Origin: Bacteroidota bacterium
GTDB lineage: Bacteria > Bacteroidota > Bacteroidia > M30B66
Assembly: GCA_027490225.1 (NCBI GenBank)
Contig: JAIXYK010000044.1
Span: 1-64,000, forward strand
Length of the DNA: 64,000 nt
Direction: 5' to 3'
This document shows positions 16,894 through 24,893 of the stretch, in pieces. The translations under genes and the position numbers were made by a program. The notes under the pieces are model-generated. The model was not told the origin of the DNA. It did no database searches and saw nothing but the letters and a program-made list of their open reading frames with translations. Position 1 is the first letter of the stretch, and every line of letters starts with the position of its first letter.

Positions 16894-19458
16894 ATGCCCA
16901 ACATTCAAATTTTAACTGTATGGAAATTCATTCGCAAGCCGCTGTTGGTATTGCTTGGAAGTTTCATTACTGTAGTTTTGAGTTGTTTGATAATTGCAGC
17001 TGTCTATGAAAAAGAAATCACAGCCTATTTTATTCAGAAAATAAACGAACAACTCAATACCAAAGTAAGCATTGGTAAAGTTGAATTTTCATTACTTAAT
17101 AATTTTCCAGATGCAACTGTGAGGCTTAGCAATGTTGTTGCAGAGCATTCAAAACCCTATAAAAGTGCAGGAAAATTATTGCAATTAGAACAAATAGATT
17201 TCCGTTTTGGAATCTTAGATTTCTTTAACAGCAACTATTCCATTCAACGCATCGACCTAAAAAATGGTGCAATAAATATCCTTAAAAATAAAGATGGAAT
17301 TATTAATTATCAACTGGTAAAAAAAGACAGCGCTCAAACAAAAAGTCAATTTTCCTTTTCGCTCAATGCCTTAACATTGAGCAATATCAATATGTTGATT
17401 AGAGATGATGTTGCCAATCTTTCTATCGGATTTTTAGCCAACAAAGCCAGCGCAAAAGGAGAATTTACAGAAACAATTTACGACATAGAAGTACAAGCCG
17501 ATTGCCAGGCAAATTCAATAAAATCGAATAAAATTACCTTGCTCGAAAACAGGCCTGTAGAATTAGATGTAGCATTAAAAATAGACCAGCAAAAAGACCT
17601 TTACACTTTTACAAAAGGCAATTTCGTGATTTCAGATTTAACCTGTGCAATTACAGGTAACATTGTTGATAAAGAAGCCACCGCGGTCGATTTAATTGTA
17701 AAAGGAAAAGACATTGAAATAAGTACCTTACTTTCTTTGTTACCACCAGAATATGACGACCAGATTGAAAACTTCAAAAGCGCTGGAAATATATACCTAA
17801 CCGCTCAATTTAAAGGTGAATGGACCAGCGATATTACCCCAAAAATAAGAGTAGATTTTGGAATTGAAAATGCGGATATTCAACAGAAAAAAACAAACAT
17901 CGAATTAAAAAATGTATCCTGCACGGGCATGTATTCTAATGGAAGAAAAGCAGATTTAGCAACCAGTTCCATAGAATTAAAAAACATTAAAATGAATTTA
18001 AATGGAGGAAACGTCAGCGGAAATTTTAATCTCCGGAATTTTAATTCTCCATATATTTCTTTTGCCAGTAAAGCAAATATTCAATTAAAAGATGTGCAGG
18101 AATTTCTGCAAATAAAAAACATTCAAAGTTTACAAGGCAACGCTGCAGTTGATTTGAGTATGGAGGGAAACTGGAATAATTTTTCAGGTGAAGACCCAAT
18201 AGCCTACAATCAAGTAAAATCTAAAGGCTATATTCAAATTAGCAATTGCAATTTAAAACTTACAGGCGACAGCCTCAATTACAGCAATATTCAAGGTAAT
18301 CTACAATTTAGCAACAATGAAATAATTGTTGAGAATTTTAGGGCAAATGCCGGAAAATCAGATTTAATTATAAAAGGAAGAATAATTAATGCATTTAATT
18401 GGTTATTTGATGAAAAAGAATCCATCGAAATCAATGCGAGCTTGCAAAGTAAATTAGTGGTACTAGATGAATTGTTTCAAAGAAAATCAGAAACGGCAAC
18501 CGCCAACACTTACAAGTTTGGAATTTCTCCAAGAATTAATCTAAAATTAAACGCAAGAATTAATGAAATTAAATTCAGGAAATTTGCTGCCCGAAATATT
18601 GTGGGCGATTTTGCTGTAAATCAAAAGCAATTAATTGCCAATAAATTGCAATTCACTACCATGTCGGGAAATGTTTCACTAAACGGAAAAGTAGATGCGA
18701 CAGAGCTAAATAAATTAAAACTATTGGCCAATATCAACCTAAACAAAGTTGACATCAGAGAACTCTTTTACCAGTGCGAAAATTTTGGTCAAAATGTGTT
18801 GGTCGATAAAAACATCAAAGGAAAAGTTACTTCCAAAATTATGCTCCTGGCCACCAGCGATGCAGCAATGGATATTGACTTAAACAGTATCAATAGCACC
18901 GCCGATATTGAAATAAACCAAGGTGAACTCATTCAATTTGAACCATTGCGTGAACTTTCAAAATTCATCAGCCTCGATGAGCTTAAAAACGTGAGTTTCT
19001 CTCAACTCAAAAATCAAATTGAAATAAAAAACAGAACCATCATTATTCCTCAAATGGACATTACCTCAAGTGCCATCAGCATCAGCGCTTCTGGAACGCA
19101 TACCTTTGAAAATATAATTGATTACCACCTTAAACTTTTACTGTCTGATGTGCTTTCAAGAAAAGCAAAAAGAGCCAAAAAAGAAAACGAGGAATTCGGT
19201 GTTATTGCTGACGATGGTTTAGGAAAAACAAACATTTTTATTTCAATGAAAGGCCCGATAAATAATCCCAAAATTGGGTATGATGGCAAGGGCGCACAAC
19301 AAAAAATAAAAAATGATTTGGTACAGGAAAAACAAAGTTTAAAGAAAATTCTAAACCAGGAACTTGGCCTATTTAAAAGAGATTCTGCCGTAGTAAATTC
19401 AAAAACTGAAAAAGATAAAAAGAAACAACAAAAAGTCATTATTGAGTTTGATGAGTAA
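16894..19458 (+). CDS. AsmA-family protein
   Basis: An 854-residue protein with one N-terminal membrane anchor (about residues 13-37, LLVLLGSFITVVLSCLIIAA) followed by a long periplasmic region of repeated beta strands. The segment NEQLNTKVSIGKVEFSLLNNF plus FPDATVRLSNV is the AsmA N-terminal signature, and the C-terminal third has the AsmA-like region. AsmA-family proteins are thought to bridge inner and outer membranes and move phospholipids; that role is from the family. A charged lysine-rich tail ends the protein. The gene stands alone; its stop is 8 bp from the stop of the convergent PIN gene. Confidence 0.88.
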   Translation: MPNIQILTVWKFIRKPLLVLLGSFITVVLSCLIIAAVYEKEITAYFIQKINEQLNTKVSIGKVEFSLLNNFPDATVRLSNVVAEHSKPYKSAGKLLQLEQIDFRFGILDFFNSNYSIQRIDLKNGAINILKNKDGIINYQLVKKDSAQTKSQFSFSLNALTLSNINMLIRDDVANLSIGFLANKASAKGEFTETIYDIEVQADCQANSIKSNKITLLENRPVELDVALKIDQQKDLYTFTKGNFVISDLTCAITGNIVDKEATAVDLIVKGKDIEISTLLSLLPPEYDDQIENFKSAGNIYLTAQFKGEWTSDITPKIRVDFGIENADIQQKKTNIELKNVSCTGMYSNGRKADLATSSIELKNIKMNLNGGNVSGNFNLRNFNSPYISFASKANIQLKDVQEFLQIKNIQSLQGNAAVDLSMEGNWNNFSGEDPIAYNQVKSKGYIQISNCNLKLTGDSLNYSNIQGNLQFSNNEIIVENFRANAGKSDLIIKGRIINAFNWLFDEKESIEINASLQSKLVVLDELFQRKSETATANTYKFGISPRINLKLNARINEIKFRKFAARNIVGDFAVNQKQLIANKLQFTTMSGNVSLNGKVDATELNKLKLLANINLNKVDIRELFYQCENFGQNVLVDKNIKGKVTSKIMLLATSDAAMDIDLNSINSTADIEINQGELIQFEPLRELSKFISLDELKNVSFSQLKNQIEIKNRTIIIPQMDITSSAISISASGTHTFENIIDYHLKLLLSDVLSRKAKRAKKENEEFGVIADDGLGKTNIFISMKGPINNPKIGYDGKGAQQKIKNDLVQEKQSLKKILNQELGLFKRDSAVVNSKTEKDKKKQQKVIIEFDE

Positions 19459-19466
19459 TAGATTTT

Positions 19467-19892
19467 TTAATGATCACCACTTTTAATTTTCATATAATTA
19501 TCAGGCGTCATTACAGCTAGCAAATTGTTTTTAAAGTCTTTTGTATTTCGAGTTATTATCACATCTATTTCTTTATCTAATTCTGCAGAATAATTCTGTA
19601 AAGCATCTTCAAAATCCTTAAAATCTGAATTCAGAGCTTGAAGTACTGCATCTTTATCGATAATCAATATTTCAGTAATTGAAACTAATTGTTTTAATTT
19701 CTCTATTACCTTTAGATGTGTAGCAGTTTGCCTAAGTAAATAGTATACATTACTTATTATTACTGGCGTTACAAAACCTTTTATTTCCTTCGATTCACAT
19801 AAAGAAAGAATCTTCGCTGCATTCTCGGCAAAAGGCTGCCTGTCAAAAAAGAAATCAAGAATTATATCAGTATCAATTAAAATTCTTGTCAT
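19467..19892 (-). CDS. PIN-domain toxin (VapC-like)
   Basis: A 141-residue PIN-domain protein. The first acidic residue is in RILIDTDIILDFFFDRQPF, an internal glutamate is in AENAAKILSLCES, and later acidic residues are in DFKDFEDALQNYSAELD and VDVIITRNTKDF-like text (IDVIITRNTKDF). This spacing is that of PIN ribonucleases of the VapC type, which cut RNA and stop growth when freed from their antitoxin. It starts three bases after the stop of a small DNA-binding-type gene, the usual antitoxin-toxin order. Confidence in the pair is high; RNA target unknown. Confidence 0.88.
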   Translation of the reverse strand: MTRILIDTDIILDFFFDRQPFAENAAKILSLCESKEIKGFVTPVIISNVYYLLRQTATHLKVIEKLKQLVSITEILIIDKDAVLQALNSDFKDFEDALQNYSAELDKEIDVIITRNTKDFKNNLLAVMTPDNYMKIKSGDH

Positions 19893-19895
19893 TGA

Positions 19896-20144
19896 TTATA
19901 GATATTTTCTAGATAAACGACTAGTCAATTCTTTTTTATAATCAAAATCCTTAGGCGCTGTAAAAGAACCTTTTAAAGATTTTACAATAGGAGTTAATTC
20001 TATTTCATTTGAATTATCATCTTTCGTAAGAACCTTTAAATAATTTTCTATTAAGCTTGATAAACTGCGCTCTTTATCTTTTGCATATTTTTTTGCTTTT
20101 TCAATAACAGTTTGTTCAATTGTCAAAGTTAACTTCGTGTTCAT
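19896..20144 (-). CDS. antitoxin of PIN toxin, DUF6364 family
   Basis: An 82-residue protein, MNTKLTLTIEQTVIEKAKKY followed by AKDKERSLSSLIENYLKVLT, which is the short beta strand plus two helices of a ribbon-helix-helix-like DUF6364 protein. Such proteins bind DNA through the strand and neutralise the toxin with their C-terminal tail, here about residues 45-82. The toxin gene follows after three bases. Self-regulation is usual for this class; a pair of CACGTG palindromes lies 42-71 bases upstream of the start and could be the operator. Confidence 0.85.
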   Translation of the reverse strand: MNTKLTLTIEQTVIEKAKKYAKDKERSLSSLIENYLKVLTKDDNSNEIELTPIVKSLKGSFTAPKDFDYKKELTSRLSRKYL

Positions 20145-20185
20145 GATAATAGATATCGAAAGGCAAATATGTAAATAGAATTTTT

Positions 20186-20215
20186 CACGTGCAAATATTG
20201 ATTAAACAACACGTG
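20186..20215. promoter_or_regulatory. paired CACGTG sites upstream of the antitoxin gene
   Basis: CACGTG occurs at 20186-20191 and again at 20210-20215, 24 bases apart, and the flanks are roughly symmetric (AATTTTTCACGTG and CACGTGTAATT). The pair lies in the 105-bp gap between the Fic stop and the antitoxin start. An autoregulatory operator is inferred. Confidence 0.35.
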
Positions 20216-20249
20216 TAATTCATTTTTGAAAGCAACATTCCACTAATGT

Positions 20250-21290
20250 TCAAATTACCGAGTAATTTGTTCCAGCTCCAGAACCATGTTTTTCAATTAA
20301 ATTCATTTTAACAATTGCTGTTAAAAGCCTTTTCACTGTTGGATTTGGAATGTTCAATTTCTCAGAAATTTCACCTGATTTACATCCTGCATGATTTTCA
20401 ATATAAGCAATAATTGATCTTTCTTTGGGCGACAATTTAGCTTGATGCTCATTTAATGCTAATTTTTTCAAAAGTTTAGTCTGAATATTCATGATTGCAT
20501 CGAAGAAAAATGTGATCCATTCTGTAACATTTTCATTTGGTCTTTGTGCTTGACAATTTCTCAGAATGCGATAGTACTCTAGTTTTCTTAATTCAATTTC
20601 ATGCTCCAAACTAATGTATTGAATCCAATTATATCCACCTTTCAATAACAGTAAAATAGAAATCAGCCTGCTAAGTCTCCCATTTCCATCTTGAAAAGGA
20701 TGAATACTAAGAAATTCATAAGTAAATAAGGCATATTTTACTAGCGGATGTGTTTCATCTTCTTTATTATACCAGGCTACAAGATTTCTCATTGCGTCTT
20801 GGGTTTGAAATCCTGCAGGAGTAGTTTCGAAAATAATTTGTTTTGCTCCATCTGCATAATTTGCCTCAACAGAATTATTCTGCTTTTTGTACTCTCCTTT
20901 ATGCCATTCATCTTTCTTACTAAATCGCATTAAGATATTGTGGAGATGCTTTATACTACTTTCAGAGATGTTGATTTCAGCATATGATTCCGAAATAGTA
21001 TCAAACGTTTCGAAATAGCCAACTACTTCCTGCGAATCTCTGTCTTCTAGCTTAGTTATATCAATATTCTTCAAAAGCATGTCAACTGCTTCATCTGATA
21101 GTTTTGACCCTTCAATTCTCGTAGAAGAACCAACGCTATTCACTGTTGCAATAAATTTTAATTGTTTAAGACTTTGTCCCTCACGTCTTTCTATTGATGT
21201 CCATGATGCATCAAAACGGTCTATCTTGCTAAGTAAACCTATTAACTTCCAATCAACATCAATTTTGAAATTGTAAACACTGTTATTCAT
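20250..21290 (-). CDS. Fic family protein (class II, N-terminal inhibitory motif)
   Basis: A 346-residue Fic protein. The core HPFQDGNGRLSR is at about residues 197-208, with catalytic H197 and the phosphate-binding GNGR, so AMP transfer to a protein target is expected. The inhibitory motif SxxxEG is at residues 56-61 (STRIEG), which makes it a class II Fic kept inactive by its own N-terminal helix. A C-terminal winged helix (about 285-346: SPKERSIIAYIENHAGCKSG) suggests DNA binding. The ATG at 21290 is chosen because the frame further upstream only translates a short-period repeat array. Target and trigger are unknown; toxin-like or regulatory use are both possible. Confidence 0.9.
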   Translation of the reverse strand: MNNSVYNFKIDVDWKLIGLLSKIDRFDASWTSIERREGQSLKQLKFIATVNSVGSSTRIEGSKLSDEAVDMLLKNIDITKLEDRDSQEVVGYFETFDTISESYAEINISESSIKHLHNILMRFSKKDEWHKGEYKKQNNSVEANYADGAKQIIFETTPAGFQTQDAMRNLVAWYNKEDETHPLVKYALFTYEFLSIHPFQDGNGRLSRLISILLLLKGGYNWIQYISLEHEIELRKLEYYRILRNCQAQRPNENVTEWITFFFDAIMNIQTKLLKKLALNEHQAKLSPKERSIIAYIENHAGCKSGEISEKLNIPNPTVKRLLTAIVKMNLIEKHGSGAGTNYSVI

Positions 21291-21310
21291 TTTGCAAATA
21301 TATAAAACAG

Positions 21311-21446
21311 AATAATACGAAATGATACGATTTAATACGAAATGATACGATATAATACGAAATAACACGAAATTGATATGATACGATTTAATACGATTTA
21401 ATACGAAATTGGTACGATACGAAATGATACGATTTAATACGAAATT
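21311..21446. repeat. 10-bp-period TACGA array upstream of fic
   Basis: Twelve TACGA and one CACGA boxes occur in about 136 bp, most at 10-base steps, with linkers AAATGA, TTTAA and AAATT. The array ends about 20 bases upstream of the Fic ATG and about 126 bases from the thiolase ATG. One box per helical turn puts all boxes on one DNA face, as expected for a protein that binds cooperatively. Repeats are direct with no unique spacers, so it is not CRISPR. Confidence 0.8.
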
Positions 21447-21572
21447 TCCCCTTTCAATTTCAGAAATCAAAAAGAATAAATAAGTTTTTCGTTCACAAAA
21501 ATATTCTGCCACAAACTGCAAATTATTAATAAATTCAAGTAATTTCGCCAAAAATTTCATCACAACTAATCT

Positions 21573-22751
21573 ATGGAAGAAGTAGTAATCGTTTCGGCTG
21601 TTCGTACGCCAATTGGGAGTTTCAACGGATCTTTGGCAACAGTTTCTGCCACACAACTAGGTGCTGTGGCTATAAAAGCTGCTGTAGAACGCGCTGGTAT
21701 TACACCTGAACAAGTGCAAGAAGTATTTATGGGAAATGTAGTTTCTGCCAACTTAGGTCAGGCTCCTGCTACACAAGCTGCAATATTTGGAGGTTTGCCA
21801 CATAACATTCCAAGCACAACCGTAAATAAAGTATGCGCTTCGGCCATGAAAGCAGTGATGTTAGGCGCTCAAAGTATCATGACAGGCGCTAATGAAGTAG
21901 TTGTTGCAGGCGGAATGGAAAGCATGTCGAACATTCCTTATTACTTAGATAAAGCAAGAAGTGGTTACAAATTAGGCCATGGACAAATCACAGATGGTTT
22001 GGTAAAAGATGGCTTATGGGACGTTTATAAAAATTATCACATGGGTAGTGCAGCCGAATTGTGCGCCAGAGAATATAAAATTAGCCGCGAAGCACAAGAT
22101 GCCTACGCCATAGAATCATACAAAAGAGCCGCAGCTGCTGTTGAAGGCGGACGATTTAAAAATGAAATTGCAGCTGTTACCATTCCTCAGAAAAAAGGTG
22201 ATGCACTCATCATTTCTGAAGATGAAGAATACAAAAACGTACGTTTCGATAAGATTCCAACCTTAAATCCTACTTTCGAAAAAGACGGAACTGTAACTGC
22301 TGCCAATGCTTCCACTTTAAATGATGGAGCAACAGCACTGGTCTTAATGAGCGCTAAAAAAGCAAAAGAATTAAATTTAAAACCAATTGCCATCATCAGA
22401 GGTTTTGCTGATGCACAACAAGCTCCAGAATGGTTCACAACTACTCCTTCTAAAGCAGTCCCTTTGGCCATTGCAAAAGCAGGATTAACCAAAAACGACA
22501 TTTCTTTTTACGAAATAAACGAAGCGTTTTCTGTGGTTGCCATTGCAAATAATCAACTGTTGGATATCAATCCTGCAAATGTAAACGTGAATGGTGGCTC
22601 TGTTGCTTTAGGTCATCCTTTAGGAACTTCTGGTGCGAGAATCATTACCACTTTGATTAATGTATTAGACCAAAACCACGGTAAATACGGAGTTGCCTCT
22701 TTGTGCAATGGTGGCGGTGGTGCTTCTGCAATCGTAATTGAAAAAGTGTAA
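21573..22751 (+). CDS. acetyl-CoA C-acetyltransferase (thiolase)
   Basis: A 392-residue thiolase. The nucleophilic cysteine is in NKVCASAMKAVML at about residue 88, the region GGMESMSNIPYYLDKAR is typical of the biosynthetic and degradative acetoacetyl-CoA thiolases, the histidine is in GGSVALGHPLGTSGARI, and the second cysteine is in SLCNGGGGASA at about 378. The enzyme joins or splits acetyl-CoA units in the cytosol. Length and motifs are complete. It is followed after 21 nt by a murein peptidase gene without obvious metabolic link. Direction of the reaction cannot be read from the sequence. Confidence 0.95.
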   Translation: MEEVVIVSAVRTPIGSFNGSLATVSATQLGAVAIKAAVERAGITPEQVQEVFMGNVVSANLGQAPATQAAIFGGLPHNIPSTTVNKVCASAMKAVMLGAQSIMTGANEVVVAGGMESMSNIPYYLDKARSGYKLGHGQITDGLVKDGLWDVYKNYHMGSAAELCAREYKISREAQDAYAIESYKRAAAAVEGGRFKNEIAAVTIPQKKGDALIISEDEEYKNVRFDKIPTLNPTFEKDGTVTAANASTLNDGATALVLMSAKKAKELNLKPIAIIRGFADAQQAPEWFTTTPSKAVPLAIAKAGLTKNDISFYEINEAFSVVAIANNQLLDINPANVNVNGGSVALGHPLGTSGARIITTLINVLDQNHGKYGVASLCNGGGGASAIVIEKV

Positions 22752-22772
22752 CAGTGCAAAAATAATCCTGCA

Positions 22773-23555
22773 ATGACGCATGGCATTTGTAATTTAAGCG
22801 TAATTCCCGGTAGAGCGGAAAACAGCGACAAAAGCGAACAAATTACCCAGCTGCTGTTTGGTGAACATTTTTCTGTAATTAAAAAAGAAGGAAACTGGTT
22901 GTACATCCGTTGTGCCTTCGACCAATACGAATGCTATATTGACGCAAAGCAATGCCAGGAAATTTCTGAAGAAACCTTCAATGAATTGAATTCCAAAGAA
23001 ATTATCTGTAGTACCGATTTGTTGCAGCTATTAGAAGATGTAGAAAAGAAAAGCTACTTGCCCATTCCAATTGGTGCAACATTGCCCTATTTCGATGGAC
23101 AAACATGCAACCTCGAAGGATACGAATATAACTTCGATGGAAATACTTCGCTGAATCATACCAACGAAACCAAAGCCAACATTATTCTAGACAGCGCCTT
23201 TGTTTTTATGAATGCGCCATATTTATGGGGTGGCAAATCAGCATTAGGAATTGATTGTTCGGGTTTTACACAAACAGTCTTTAAAATTGCTGGTCTCAAA
23301 CTATTGCGTGATGCCTATCAACAAGCAGAACAAGGCGAAACCATTAATTTCATAAGCGAATCCCAAACAGGAGATTTGGCCTTTTTCGACAATGCCGAAG
23401 GACGTATCATTCATGTCGGAATTTTGATTGGTGATGGTAAAATAATTCATGCTTCAGGAATGGTGCGCGTAGACAAAATTGACCACCAGGGCATTTACAA
23501 TGAGCAGATTGGAAATTATAGTCATAATTTACGCCTCATCAAACGCATATTTTAA
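22773..23555 (+). CDS. C40-family (NlpC/P60) peptidase
   Basis: A 260-residue peptidase with an SH3-like N-terminal half (about residues 8-65, with SEQITQLLFGEHFSVIKKEG) and a C-terminal NlpC/P60 domain. The catalytic cysteine is in GIDCSGFTQTVFK at about residue 161 and the histidine is in RIIHVGILIGDGKIIHA at about 214. These enzymes cut gamma-D-Glu-diaminopimelate bonds in murein peptides. No signal peptide is visible, so it may act on recycled peptides in the cytosol, in line with Bacteroidota dipeptidyl-peptidase VI-like proteins. The next gene overlaps its stop by one base. Confidence 0.9.
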   Translation: MTHGICNLSVIPGRAENSDKSEQITQLLFGEHFSVIKKEGNWLYIRCAFDQYECYIDAKQCQEISEETFNELNSKEIICSTDLLQLLEDVEKKSYLPIPIGATLPYFDGQTCNLEGYEYNFDGNTSLNHTNETKANIILDSAFVFMNAPYLWGGKSALGIDCSGFTQTVFKIAGLKLLRDAYQQAEQGETINFISESQTGDLAFFDNAEGRIIHVGILIGDGKIIHASGMVRVDKIDHQGIYNEQIGNYSHNLRLIKRIF

Positions 23556-24748
23556 TGCCATTTTTCTCGGAAAATAGCAGCATAAAAAAGACGCTACATT
23601 TTTTCCAGCAGCCAGCAGTAATTGTAATACTTAGTTGTGTTATTTCCATTCTTATTTCCATTCAACTGCTCATAGCAACTAAAGTTGACCCGAAACCAGG
23701 CTGGCCAACACGTTACAACAATTACGAAATTTTCAGCAACAGTTTTATTCACCTGCTCGAAGGCAAAGATTTATACACCACATTTCCCGAAGAGCATTAC
23801 GATTATTATAAGTATAGTCCTTCCTTTCCTGTTTTTATGCTGCCATTTGCCATGCTGCCCGATTGGTTAGGCCTAAACTTATGGAATTTATTAAATGTCT
23901 TGGTTTTAATTTTCGCAATCTTAAAAATACCCTATTTTCTTCCGCCAATTAGAGCCTCAATTTGTTATTTAATTTTACCGGAAACCATTATCTCACTTCA
24001 AAACTCGCAATGCAATGCTTTACTAGCAGGATTAGCCATTTGGACATTTATTCTACTCGAAAAAAACAGACTCATTGCAGCGAGTATTTTAGTAGTAGTG
24101 AGTGCTTATATTAAAATTTTTGGAGTGCTGTTATTTATCATTTTTCTATTTTATAAAAACTATTTTAAATCATTTTCCGCTGCATTAATTTCAGCCATCA
24201 TCATCGGAATTTTGCCCTTATTTTTTATCGATATTCCACAAATCATTTTCTTATACAAAAGCTGGTTTCACTTACTCAGCTGGGATTTTAACGATAGCAT
24301 CGGTCTTTCTGTGCAAGGTTGGCTGCAAACCTGGTTTCAATTTACGCCAGCATCAATATTCATTTTATTAATTGGAATTATTAGCCTTTTATTGCCCATT
24401 TTCCAATTCAATAAATGGAGCAACATTTCCTTTAAAATCAATTACCTCGCAGCCATTCTCATTTGGCTGGTAATATTCAACCACAAAGCAGAATCGCCCA
24501 CATTTGTGATAGCATTTACGGGCGTTTTATTATGGTATTACAATAGCCAAAAAAGAAACTGGGAAACCATTTTATTTCTCTCCGCATTTATACTAGTAAG
24601 TCTAAGTCCAACCGATTTATTCCCACAATATTTACGTGAGCATTTAGTAAAACCTTATGTGCTCAAAGCAGTTCCTTGCATTGCAATTTACGCTGTGTTG
24701 ATTTTCGAATTGCTTAGAAAAAACCGAACAACGCCTCAAGTAAATTGA
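23555..24748 (+). CDS. GT87/DUF2029-like membrane glycosyltransferase
   Basis: A 397-residue polytopic membrane protein with about ten hydrophobic segments and the region FSNSFIHLLEGKDLYTTFPE followed by YKYSPSFPVFMLPFAMLPDW, which is typical of GT-C fold glycosyltransferases of family GT87 (DUF2029). Members move mannose or related sugars from polyprenyl-phosphate donors on the outer face of the inner membrane. Its start codon shares one base with the stop of the peptidase gene, so translation may be coupled. Sugar donor and acceptor are unknown. Confidence 0.82.
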   Translation: MPFFSENSSIKKTLHFFQQPAVIVILSCVISILISIQLLIATKVDPKPGWPTRYNNYEIFSNSFIHLLEGKDLYTTFPEEHYDYYKYSPSFPVFMLPFAMLPDWLGLNLWNLLNVLVLIFAILKIPYFLPPIRASICYLILPETIISLQNSQCNALLAGLAIWTFILLEKNRLIAASILVVVSAYIKIFGVLLFIIFLFYKNYFKSFSAALISAIIIGILPLFFIDIPQIIFLYKSWFHLLSWDFNDSIGLSVQGWLQTWFQFTPASIFILLIGIISLLLPIFQFNKWSNISFKINYLAAILIWLVIFNHKAESPTFVIAFTGVLLWYYNSQKRNWETILFLSAFILVSLSPTDLFPQYLREHLVKPYVLKAVPCIAIYAVLIFELLRKNRTTPQVN

Positions 24749-24862
24749 ATTCTTAGAGGTCATTTATTCGAAACAATTAAGGAATTAATTATAAAGCGTT
24801 AGATTTTTGCAGAACTATCCTATTTTAGCAAGAAATAATATCGCAATATCTCCGAAGCCTTT

Positions 24863-24870
24863 TACCTTCG
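24863..24870 (+). promoter_or_regulatory. possible -7 element of acs (TACCTTCG)
   Basis: TACCTTCG differs by one base from TAnnTTTG and ends 23 bases before the ATG at 24894. No TTTG box is seen at the right distance, so support is modest. Confidence 0.3.
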
Positions 24871-24893
24871 TACTTTAAAAAATACCAACGAGC

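Noticed and set aside
21311-21446. CRISPR array
   Set aside because: Period is only 10 bases with no unique spacers and no cas genes nearby.
21291-21656. In-frame N-terminal extension of the Fic protein
   Set aside because: It translates the TACGA array into a repetitive peptide and overlaps the thiolase gene on the other strand; ATG 21290 gives the normal Fic N-terminus.
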